IMG/VR virus record: IMGVR_UViG_3300021364_000796
Span: 1 to 27,657 of that record
Direction: 5' to 3' (one strand)
Length of the DNA: 27,657 bases
Source of the DNA: a virus
Below the pieces are notes generated by a model, which was not told the origin of the DNA, did not search any database, and was given only the letters and a program-made list of their open reading frames with translations. Positions within the stretch are counted from its first letter, which is position 1. Each line of letters opens with the position of its first letter. Positions 1 to 9,000 of the stretch are shown here, piece after piece. A program made the position numbers and the translations under genes.

Positions 1-1476
1 TTCAAAGCCAGAGCTTTCCATTACATTTATAAAAGCTTCTATTTCTTCTTGTTGCGTTTGTTGAGAAGGGTTAACATCTCCAAATGGTGTTTTGCTAACT
101 AAACTATCCCAAGCTCCTTGCCAAAAACCGGCTTTATCTTGTTTAGTGGGATCTAAATTTAATTGATATGCTTTGTTTATGGTAATGTAATCTGTAAGCG
201 CAGTGTTAAAAGCCTTAGCAAAAGGATGGTCGCTTTTTAATTTAGTTATATTTTCTGGTATTTCACCTGTGCTTGCTATTTCTTGAATAAGATTTAAACC
301 AGTTTCATATTTAGTATCACCTAAAAATAAATTACCTGCTGTTTGACCTCTTTGAAAAACGCTAGCGCCTTTGTCAAAGTTTTCTGGGTCTGATTCTCTA
401 TAATTGTTTAATTTTTTAGCAAGTGCTACGACTTTATAGTACTGTTTTGTTAACGCGTTATTAAGTTCTTGTACTTCTGTAGTTTCAGCTTTTTGTCTTG
501 CGTCTTCATTTATTTTTATAATATCATCAGGAGCTTTATCAAAACTATATATTTCACCTGTAAAAGGATCATAAAGTTTTTCACCATCTACTTCTTCGTC
601 TCTAACAAATCGTCTGCCTTTAGCTCTTACTTTAAAGTTTAAGTTGTCTTGATCAGTTTCTTTTAATTGATTAGATAACTCTTGGTTAGTTACGTTTTCA
701 ACAAATATTTGTCTAGCTTTAGGTATATCTATAGATCTTAAATTAGATTCTTCATTTGGTTTTTTTCCTGTATAACTAAAAACAACACCAGTTCTATCTG
801 AGTTTTTATAATCTCTTTCTATTTTACTTTTACCAAATAAACCTAAAGGTTTTCCTTTTTCAAAAGTATTTTCATCTATAGTAAAGTCAAATTCATCTGT
901 AACAATTCCCATTCCAGGAACTGTTCCAACAGCCGCTGGACCTGTGGTTTCATAATAGCTTAATTCAGGCACATCAAATTCACCACCTCTTTTTTCTTGA
1001 ATATATTGTTGTAATTTTTGATGCTGTCTAAGTCTTTCAGTTGGAGTACCACCAGCAAAAATATCAGATCCTATATATTCTAAAGCTTCACGTTCTAAAG
1101 GTTGAACACCTGTAACTACAACTTCTTCAAGCTCTATAGGTTTAGCAGCGTCAATAATAGCGTCTTGCTTAGCGTTTTGTTTTCTACGTTTTTTTATTGC
1201 TTTTTCGCTATTGTCTATTTTGGGTAAATCCAAAGAAATATCTTCCGAATCTAATACCAAAATCTCGGGTGCTGGCCCGGTTACCGGTGTTGCAGTTGCA
1301 CCCTTTGCCGCAGCACCGTTTGTCTTTCCCTCAGTTGGGGTTGTTTGTATTTCGTCTGTAACTTCTGTAGTTTCAAGTCCATGCTTGTTAACATACTCAT
1401 CTACAGATAGCTGCTCATTGTTTGCAGCTTGAGTAACTTCGTCTAGTGTGTATTCAAATCCTTGATACTTAAACAT
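1..1476 (-). CDS. N-terminal 492 residues of a large virion/cargo-type protein (partial)
   Basis: From ATG at 1476 the minus strand stays open for 492 codons to the left edge without a stop, so the gene is cut by the window. The first ~35 residues form a small domain, FKYQGFEYTLDEVTQAANNE then LSVDEYVNKHGLE. After it come a Thr/Ala/Pro linker, a basic patch (KAIKKRRKQNAKQ), and mixed segments such as PIELEEVVVTGVQPLEREAL, FLGDTKYETGLNLIQEIA and KAGFWQGAWDSLVSKTPFGD. From memory, similar 'F.YQG..YTL.EV..A....S.DEY' starts precede very large virion proteins in marine phages. In crAss-like phages giant cargo proteins and a virion RNA polymerase lie in this position. Function cannot be fixed from this part. 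Confidence 0.7.
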   Translation of the reverse strand, partial: MFKYQGFEYTLDEVTQAANNEQLSVDEYVNKHGLETTEVTDEIQTTPTEGKTNGAAAKGATATPVTGPAPEILVLDSEDISLDLPKIDNSEKAIKKRRKQNAKQDAIIDAAKPIELEEVVVTGVQPLEREALEYIGSDIFAGGTPTERLRQHQKLQQYIQEKRGGEFDVPELSYYETTGPAAVGTVPGMGIVTDEFDFTIDENTFEKGKPLGLFGKSKIERDYKNSDRTGVVFSYTGKKPNEESNLRSIDIPKARQIFVENVTNQELSNQLKETDQDNLNFKVRAKGRRFVRDEEVDGEKLYDPFTGEIYSFDKAPDDIIKINEDARQKAETTEVQELNNALTKQYYKVVALAKKLNNYRESDPENFDKGASVFQRGQTAGNLFLGDTKYETGLNLIQEIASTGEIPENITKLKSDHPFAKAFNTALTDYITINKAYQLNLDPTKQDKAGFWQGAWDSLVSKTPFGDVNPSQQTQQEEIEAFINVMESSGFE

Positions 1477-1487
1477 AATTTGATTGT

Positions 1488-3071
1488 TTAATTAGTTGAT
1501 AATCCAGGTAACATAGGTCTTTGTTCAAACGTTTCTATAGACACGCCTTCTATAGGATTATCACCTATTAATTTCATTAATTCTTTTTTCATTGCTTCGT
1601 TTTCTGGAAGCATGCTTATTAAAGCTCTAACTCTAGCTGGATCGCTAAGATCAAAAGACATGTCTGTCGTGAATATAGTTTGATCTTCTCCAGCTACTTT
1701 ACTACCAGATTTATAACCTAATTCTATAACAGGAGCAACGTCACCACCGCCGGCAGGTACAGTTCCAGGTAAAACATTAACTTTTAAAATATCTTTACCG
1801 CCTACTTTCTTGTTAGTGAAATAAGATTCAGTATTTTTAAAAATATCTGTATAAACACCCGGAGCTGCGTCAGCTATTTCTTTAGCGGTTTTAGCAGCTT
1901 TTCTTTCTGCAGCTGTAGGTTCATCTGTTGTAATTTTTCTAACAGAACCTTGCTTACCTTCCGGTAATATATCGTACATGTATTGGGCTAAAGATTCTGT
2001 AAATACTTTAGAAGTTTCTGTGTCAAATGTGGTTCCTATTTGACCGTCAGCTAACTTAAGTTTAAAACCATCTGGATATAAAGGTTTACCATCTGGTCCT
2101 AGTATATTTCTACCTTGTTGTAGCTGGTGGTTCCAAAGGTTATTTGCAGCAGCAGGTCTTTTTAAATATGTTTTAGCTTTAGCGTTTATAAAGTCTCTTG
2201 TAGATCCAGCTACTTTAGCCATATCTATTTTTTGGTAATCATATTCAACATCACCGCTTTGTATTGTGTCAATAGTGTCTTGTATAAAACCATCTCCTAA
2301 TACATTGTTTTTTACTACACCAGCTTGATTAAAATACTTTAAAGTTTCTTTTCTAATATCATCAATAACGCCTGCGTCAAAAGTGTATATGTCTACAGGA
2401 TTAGCATCAATAAAAGGGTTTTTAATATTTCCTTCTTGAAAGTTTTTTAATATTTGATCACTAGTATATTTAGTTCTTATATTTAAATCATTGTCTAAAT
2501 ACCAATTTTCTTCTCCGTTTTTTGTACCGCGAAGTAGCGCTGGCATCGCAAGTTGGTAATTCATAGATCTAACTGGGTCTATACCAACTGTAGACACGCC
2601 ACCAGGCGTATTAACATTAGCGTAATTATCTACAACATCATTAGTATAAGACTCAGCGGCGTTTTTTCTGGCTTCTGCTAAACTTATTAACTCATTTAAT
2701 TTAGAACTATAAATACTAAAATTTTTAGTAGCATCTTCATCACCTCTTCGCATACCCATGTATGCTTCACCTTTTTTTCTTATAATATCTAAAGCTAAAT
2801 TATTGAAACTTTCATTTGTAGAACCAGCTTGTTTTAAAAAATCACTGTAGTTTTCTTGAATAAACTTAGCGTTTTCATCTAAGATTTTTTGAGTTCTTTG
2901 AACTTCTAGCGATGCTGCTTTTGAAACACCTTCTATGGTTGATGCTATAGAGTTACCAATGTTTTGTATTGCGTTACCCCATATAGCGCCACTTTTAGTA
3001 TCTACTACAGTTTGTGGGTTTTCATAAGCACCAGAGCGCCCGTAATTTCTTGCGAATTGTGGTAAAGCCAT
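1488..3071 (-). CDS. Probable internal virion protein (527 aa)
   Basis: A 527-aa soluble protein. It starts MALPQFARNYGRSGAYENP; residues ~30-150 are helical and charged (NSIASTIEGVSKAASLEVQR, FIQENYSDFLKQAGSTNESF, NELISLAEARKNAAESYTND); the rest is mixed, with DPARVRALISMLPENEAMKK near the end. There is no signal peptide, membrane segment or enzymatic motif. It sits between the S74 protein (3-nt gap) and a large downstream gene, the place where short-tailed phages encode proteins packed in the head and ejected with DNA. That placement is the only basis for the role. Confidence 0.6.
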   Translation of the reverse strand: MALPQFARNYGRSGAYENPQTVVDTKSGAIWGNAIQNIGNSIASTIEGVSKAASLEVQRTQKILDENAKFIQENYSDFLKQAGSTNESFNNLALDIIRKKGEAYMGMRRGDEDATKNFSIYSSKLNELISLAEARKNAAESYTNDVVDNYANVNTPGGVSTVGIDPVRSMNYQLAMPALLRGTKNGEENWYLDNDLNIRTKYTSDQILKNFQEGNIKNPFIDANPVDIYTFDAGVIDDIRKETLKYFNQAGVVKNNVLGDGFIQDTIDTIQSGDVEYDYQKIDMAKVAGSTRDFINAKAKTYLKRPAAANNLWNHQLQQGRNILGPDGKPLYPDGFKLKLADGQIGTTFDTETSKVFTESLAQYMYDILPEGKQGSVRKITTDEPTAAERKAAKTAKEIADAAPGVYTDIFKNTESYFTNKKVGGKDILKVNVLPGTVPAGGGDVAPVIELGYKSGSKVAGEDQTIFTTDMSFDLSDPARVRALISMLPENEAMKKELMKLIGDNPIEGVSIETFEQRPMLPGLSTN

Positions 3072-3074
3072 TTT

Positions 3075-4142
3075 TTATATTCGTTTAAATTCTACGTCAA
3101 GTTTAGAATAATCGACAAGATCATACCCATCGTTTCCTTTTATTACAGCTTCTTTTGGTACTTCATTAGACATAACACCTTGATATGTGTGACTACCGTG
3201 TTTTTTATCTATATATTCAAATGAATATATTTTTAAACCACTATTAGATCTACCAATTAGTTTTATATTCTTTTTTAACCTTATATCAGAGCCTGTGTAT
3301 ACTGGAGCCGTAGGTGTTATACCTCCACCTACAGGGACAATACCTTGAGACGTTAAAGTGTTGACAGGTGTAACTTGTGGAGTAAATCCTCCGAAATTCA
3401 TTGCAGCTCCTTGAATACCGCTTCCAAGTATTTGCGTAGAACCGCTAATACCAGAAGACATTATATTAGCAGCGTTTTGCCTAGCTGCTGTTGATACTTG
3501 TTGTTGCCCAGTTATCTGCGCTTGCAACCTATTTAACTGCTCTGTTTCTCTTCTTTCTTTTTCACCATAAACAAACTCTCTACCAAGAACATCAGCTTGT
3601 TGTATACGCTGCGCTTCTGTCATCTGAGCTTGCTGCACCCGCTGCGCTTCAGACATTTGTTGTTGTTGTAAAAATTGTTCGCCTTGAGCTGCTAGTTTAT
3701 CGTTTTGAGCTTCTTGTAGTTCTAACGATTGAGATACACCTCTTTTACTTTGCAAAGCAGCTTGAGCAAGAGCAGTTGCACCACCTGCACTAGCACCAGT
3801 AGCAGCTAATAAATCTAATGTATTAGCTAAAGCTATATCAGCTTCTTCCGCTTGGAATTTAGCAGCTTGAGTTGCAACGCCTAGATTTTCAAAAGGATTA
3901 GATAATATACCTGAATTATCAATAATCATATCTTCTAAAGAAACTACATCATCATACGGATTTATAATTTCTTGGCGAGCAAGTTCTAGCTCGTCCATCT
4001 CCGCTGATAAAGCGTTTGCTCTGTCTTCTGCCCTTCTCGCTTGTTTAGATTGCGCATTACTAGCGGACTTACTAGCTGCATATGCTCCACCAGCTGTGAT
4101 AACCGACCCCGCTATAATAGCTCCTGCTGTTCCTATGGCCAT
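3075..4142 (-). CDS. Internal virion/tail protein with C-terminal S74 chaperone domain
   Basis: A 355-aa protein. Residues 1-25 are hydrophobic and small (AIGTAGAIIAGSVITAGGAY), like membrane-inserting ends of podovirus ejection proteins. The region 25-225 is Ala/Gln-rich helix with a 10-residue repeat (MSEAQRVQQAQMTEAQRIQQ at 163-182). The linker 226-283 is Gly/Pro/Thr-rich. Residues 285-355 form a peptidase S74 intramolecular chaperone: SDIRLKKNI at 285-293, YSFEYI, YQGVMSNEVPKEAV and YDLVDYSKLDVEF. In known S74 proteins the chaperone aids trimerisation and cuts itself off at the Ser before Asp, here Ser285. At ~71 residues this is a short form. An ejected or tail-tip role is inferred. Confidence 0.78.
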   Translation of the reverse strand: MAIGTAGAIIAGSVITAGGAYAASKSASNAQSKQARRAEDRANALSAEMDELELARQEIINPYDDVVSLEDMIIDNSGILSNPFENLGVATQAAKFQAEEADIALANTLDLLAATGASAGGATALAQAALQSKRGVSQSLELQEAQNDKLAAQGEQFLQQQQMSEAQRVQQAQMTEAQRIQQADVLGREFVYGEKERRETEQLNRLQAQITGQQQVSTAARQNAANIMSSGISGSTQILGSGIQGAAMNFGGFTPQVTPVNTLTSQGIVPVGGGITPTAPVYTGSDIRLKKNIKLIGRSNSGLKIYSFEYIDKKHGSHTYQGVMSNEVPKEAVIKGNDGYDLVDYSKLDVEFKRI

Positions 4143-4144
4143 AA

Positions 4145-4549
4145 TTAATTAATTTTTTTAATATTTTCATAAGATGGTTCTGAATCTTCAAACCACCCGT
4201 GTTTTTTTAATGATTTTCTAATACCTTTGCTTCTTCCTATAAACAACATATATTTAAACCCCATTAATAAAGCTGCATTTTCAGCAACCTCTACTAATTC
4301 ATCTATTAAATAAGATCTATCTTTTTTATAATTAGGATCTGATATAATATATTCTAACCAACACCCTTTTGAATTTGTTTGGTATATAAATCCAGCTATT
4401 ACAGGTTTATTATTTTCTTCTATAATAATACCACCACTTCCGTTTTCAGGTAAAGAATCTTTAGCTGGAACTGGCCACTTGTGACCTTGCCACCAACTTG
4501 CCAACATATCCCAGTCTTCTTGTTGGATTTTTCTTGATTTTAATTCCAT
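4145..4549 (-). CDS. GNAT-like N-acetyltransferase fold protein
   Basis: A 134-aa protein. It has DWDMLASWWQGHKWPVPAKD at 13-32, LPENGSGGIIIEENNKPVIA, then AGFIYQTNSKGCWLEYIISD, the helix SYLIDELVEVAENAALLMGF, and a closing KSLKKHGWFEDSEPSYEN. This is the GNAT order of strands and helices, as seen in small acetyltransferase-like proteins common among marine phage tail genes. The acetyl-CoA loop motif (R/Q-x-x-G-x-G/A) is not intact in SDPNYKKDRSYLI, so activity is doubtful. It lies between tail genes (5 nt and 2 nt gaps), suggesting a role in assembly or virion modification. The substrate is unknown. Confidence 0.7.
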   Translation of the reverse strand: MELKSRKIQQEDWDMLASWWQGHKWPVPAKDSLPENGSGGIIIEENNKPVIAGFIYQTNSKGCWLEYIISDPNYKKDRSYLIDELVEVAENAALLMGFKYMLFIGRSKGIRKSLKKHGWFEDSEPSYENIKKIN

Positions 4550-4554
4550 ATAAT

Positions 4555-5997
4555 TTAATAACTTGATTCCACGTACTCAGATGATACGGCAAATAGCTCA
4601 CGGGTTTTACCACCGTTACCTACCACTTGTGTACTATCATCTGTTCTTATAGTCACAGTTGCGTAGTAACCTTTTACACCTGAAATAGTATCACCCCACG
4701 TAACTTCACCCGCTGTCTCTTGACTGTTATTTATAAGATTAGCAAAATACTTACCTTCTTTTTTGTAGAAGCCAGCGTAATATTGTATACCATTTTGTGA
4801 ATAACCACCTTCGTCGTAACTTATTATAGATAGGTTTGCGTTATTAAGATCTGGTCTTATCGAGTTAGAAATGTCCGTTAACTCAAAGCTTCTAGCCGCG
4901 TTAAATTCAGAAACTTCCCAACCTGTAGATCCTTCGTAGTTTATTGTTTTAAATACTTTAGACAAGCTTACCTGTGGGTTGAATATAAAAGTTACACTAG
5001 CTTTAGAATATATACCATAAAATTTAGACCTGTTGTTATCTTGCCCAGGTTCTTGGTAGTTGTGTATATATAGTTGTCCGTCTTTTACACTGTAGTATCT
5101 AGACTTAAAACTAAACGCTTGCTCTGGTTTGTATGTAAATCTACTGGTCCAACCTCTAACAGTTTCATCATACGATAAAGTTTGATAAGTATCAGTAATG
5201 TCTTCGCCTTGCAAACTAACGGTGTACTGCTTCGTGTATATATCCCACGCGCCTACGGCTTTATCATTGATACTCAAACTAGAAAGTTCATCTCTAAAGT
5301 AATCATACATGCCGTAGTTAGATATTTCAGTGATACCATCTTGTGATAAACGTAGCACGGCATTTCTATTTTTATCTACAAAATATTTTCTATATCCATA
5401 CACTGCAAAACTTTCTGGATTATTACTTATACCAAAGTTACCAGCGTAAGGAATTATCTGTCCGATAACTAGATTAGCAGATGTAACAGTTCCACCACCC
5501 TCGGCAGAGTATATAGCATCTTTATCTATAAGCGCTCTGCTAACTTTATTTTGTTGAAATATAATAAGGTTTGTATCTTCAGCATACAACTTTTGTATAC
5601 TACCATTTGCTGGATCCGCAGCTTTTGTTATGTCTTCACCAACACTAAATACATTTGTGTCATTGATACCAGTTCTAGAGTTAAATATACCAGAGTATAT
5701 AAGCGCGTTACCTCTTGTACTTCCATTAGGTTCGTCATCTACAAGATAGGCTCTTACACCATAATCTATGTTAGTGTTGTTATAGCCACCACGTATACGA
5801 GCTTCTTCAATAAACCAACTAGCATCTTGAGCGTCTTGAGAATATGGTCTAGTAGTTACAGGATATGCACCTGACACGCCTGTTGGTATCCCAGTACTAC
5901 CGTCCCACGCTGGTGGTATAACGCCTGTTGGTGTTTGAGTATGTGTCTTCTTTAATAAAAAAGAGTTAAAGTATTTTACTTCTACTACTGCTCCCAT
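4555..5997 (-). CDS. Tail protein, distal partner of the large nozzle protein
   Basis: A 480-aa protein beginning MGAVVEVKYFNSFLLKKTH. Its core has ASWFIEEARIRGGYNNT, GVRAYLVDDEPNG, IYSGIFNSRTGINDTNVFSV, LYAEDTNLIIFQQNKVSRAL and SQDGITEISNYGMYDYFRDE. It ends with a smaller beta domain and FAVSSEYVESSY. The repeated short beta blades (residues ~70-290) suggest a beta-propeller as in podovirus nozzles. It is just 12 nt after the 1499-aa gene. It would be a structural part of the tail, possibly the tip. Recognition of the family is from remembered marine phage proteins; the fold is inferred. Confidence 0.7.
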   Translation of the reverse strand: MGAVVEVKYFNSFLLKKTHTQTPTGVIPPAWDGSTGIPTGVSGAYPVTTRPYSQDAQDASWFIEEARIRGGYNNTNIDYGVRAYLVDDEPNGSTRGNALIYSGIFNSRTGINDTNVFSVGEDITKAADPANGSIQKLYAEDTNLIIFQQNKVSRALIDKDAIYSAEGGGTVTSANLVIGQIIPYAGNFGISNNPESFAVYGYRKYFVDKNRNAVLRLSQDGITEISNYGMYDYFRDELSSLSINDKAVGAWDIYTKQYTVSLQGEDITDTYQTLSYDETVRGWTSRFTYKPEQAFSFKSRYYSVKDGQLYIHNYQEPGQDNNRSKFYGIYSKASVTFIFNPQVSLSKVFKTINYEGSTGWEVSEFNAARSFELTDISNSIRPDLNNANLSIISYDEGGYSQNGIQYYAGFYKKEGKYFANLINNSQETAGEVTWGDTISGVKGYYATVTIRTDDSTQVVGNGGKTRELFAVSSEYVESSY

Positions 5998-6009
5998 ATT
6001 TTTTCTATA

Positions 6010-9000
6010 TTAAAACGTACAAGGTAACGCGTATGATGTTCTTTTACCAAGCGTAAAATCAGCTGTATAAGCACCATCTTTAGTAAATTCAGGATTACTA
6101 GGAACTCCAGGAACTCCTACAGTTTGCAACCTTCTGTATCTAAAACCTTCTGGATCATTGTTAATCTCTGTTGCTACATTAGTAAGCGCTTGATCTGTAT
6201 ATAAGGTAGTAACATATTTTGCAAAAGGTTCTGCCGCGTAATATCTAGTGCTTGTAGGTACGAAAAAACCACTACAAACATTGTTGTCAGCTATTTCATA
6301 TTCGTAAACGCCTGGGACGTTACTAGCCCACTGCACGCTGGGATTATTAAAGTCACCAAATTCATACTCTGCTTGTATATCAAGGTTTACATTTTTAGTA
6401 CAATCAATAGAACCAGACGTGCTACTGCTAACCGTATTACCATGGTAAGCACCCCAAGGAACACCGGCAGCAGTTCCATCATTTAATCTTGATTCTAAAT
6501 TACCTATTAAGAACCTATATTCTCCACCATCATTAAAAGCAAAGACCTGAGCTCCTTCAACTTGACCATTTGTTGTTGCGTTGCTTACTAATATACCTGT
6601 TGCTCCATATGCTGTGTTACCAAGAGAATCCCATCCGTTAGAAGTAGGTGATGTCACACTGTCATATCTCCAAGTACCAGCAACGCTTGGGTAAAGGCCT
6701 TGACTAATAGCTCTGCCTTCAATATCCTCTGCGTCTGTCCAAGTATTAACTGTAGTGTTTTGCTTAAATCTTAAGTTCCACCTAACATTAAGCTCTGTTG
6801 TATCAACAACTATCCTTGTATTAACACCTCTTACTATTAAATAGAAAACATTACCTCCACTTACAAGAGTGCGTGGGAATAAATTTCTTTTTTTATTATA
6901 AAATTTACCTGTGTATGTTGGATTTGGAAAAGAAGCACAAATATCTATGTCTAAATCATTAGTAGGTCCAAACCCAGTAGGAAAACTTATACCATTTAAA
7001 TTATTAAGTGATTGTCCTCCTAGATAATTTGGTAAATCAGCAAAAGCAGTTGTTAAGCTTGTCGCAGGATCAACAAACCAAATGGCTGTTCCTTCGCCGT
7101 CGGATATTGAGCCAGACGTAATAAAATCACTTGGAAAATTAGAAGTACCACCAAAGTTTACAGTGTAAAGTATATTTGTGCATAATTGATCTGGATTTCC
7201 AGCGTCACAAATTCTAAGAGTAAAATCAATAAGTCCACTAGCGTTAGGATCTGTATTTTCAACAGTGCTACCTACAATTACAAATTGACCTGGAAAATCT
7301 TGAGTTGGTATACTATAAGTTAACCCTTGTGTATATGTATTAGTATTAGGATTGTTTGTACTAGAACCGTTAGTACCAGATAATTGTGTAATTATTACGG
7401 TTTGACCTACCGTAGCATTTATTACCGTTGCTGCTGATGGTGTAGAGGTATTTGTAGGCGGTTCATTTGTAAGCGAGCCCTGCTGGGTAAGTGTACTAAT
7501 ACTACCAGAAACATCTACTGTAAAAGTAAATGTATATGCTTCTGCTTGTCCAGCATTAGAACCGTAATAAAAATAACTATTAGTTTGTATTTTAAATTCT
7601 CCGCTTCCAAGAGAAATAAGTGTAAAGTTACTTGTTCTGTTAAAACCTAAATCGTCTTGAACGGTCATTGTTGCCGTAGCTGTTGTTAGATCTTGACCTA
7701 GTATATCTTTAAACTTAAACACGCTTGTTATATCATCACCAGGATCGTTAGCTTCTGTATGATCATAGATAAAGTTATCTATAAGATAAGCTTCACCTGT
7801 TGACGATGCTACAGCTGTGTTAAGATCATTTATAAGTCCAGCCGTGCTAGTTTCATAAAATAAATCAAGTCTTGATACCGTTGGCGCTGTTTCTAGTATA
7901 GCTAAGTTTTCGTATTTTTTATACGTTGGAGTACCTTGGTTTTCAATATTTAATAAACCAAATTGATCTGCAACAGTATTTTGACTTGTAACAAATTCTG
8001 CTATAAAAGGGTTTGATTCAGATTTGAAAAAAGCATAATATGGGTTTGCGTCATCTGTTATAGGGGTGTTTTTAACAGCTTCAGCTACATCAAATAAATC
8101 AAATAAATCTTCTATGTTGTTTGTAGTAAATGAAAGTCTAGAATCTGTAGGTATGTATTGACTGTTACCAATGTTACTAAAAGATCTATTTGTATTTTCT
8201 ACCCTACCAAAGAGTCTAACAGAACTTCTAAAAGTTTTATCTTGCGGCCCAACTTCTGATAAATCTCTAGGAACTTTGTTTATGTTATCATTTAAAAGTG
8301 TTATAAAAGATGTGTTTTGCTGAGAGTTAGATCCTGACCAATCCGGCAGTCCTTTAATAGCGCCATTAGTGTAAACGTTGTAATATTCTTGTTCTAGTTG
8401 TTTAACAACTATCTTATAACTATACCAACCCAATGGTTTATATTGTGATGAACTAGCATCACTATCATATAAACCAGGTGTTAAATTTGTTTCGTTTTTA
8501 TCGCTAGATATTACTTCGTTAAATAAAACTTTTAACGAATCACCTATGAAATCAAGTGAATCATTGGTTGATCTATAAGGCAAATAAACAGTATCCGCAC
8601 CAAAGTCATCTCCTGTTTGAGGAGATTGATCATTAGATAATATAACGGTTGATTGTCTACCATATCTATCAGAAAGAACAATACCTACTTGATAGTTCCT
8701 ATTTTGTTTAACAGAGTGGTTTGGGTATTCAACGGTTGAAAAAGCAGAAAATATTTCATTGTCTACATCAGTTGTAGAATATTTATCAGTTACCGCCACT
8801 TGATATTTTATAAAACTAGGAGGAGTGTGTTTTGTTTGAAAATTAGAATATACAACTCTGTTAGAAATTATTTCTTGACCTAAAGCTTTTACAGGTACTT
8901 TATCGTAAACCCTTGTTATTTCATTATCAGGTAAAGTTTTGTATGGTTTTTGAGAAAGATACGAATATTCAAAAAACGAATAATCACTAGTTATACCTTG

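Noticed and set aside
1211-1432. Plus-strand reading frame of 73 aa
   Set aside because: It lies opposite the minus-strand large virion gene, which stays open for 492 codons here. Its composition is antisense-like (Ser/Val/Cys rich).
3600-3670. Short repeat encoding MSEAQRVQQAQMTEAQRIQQ as a possible CRISPR-like or DNA repeat
   Set aside because: There are only two copies, in frame, within a coding sequence; it is a protein-level helical repeat.
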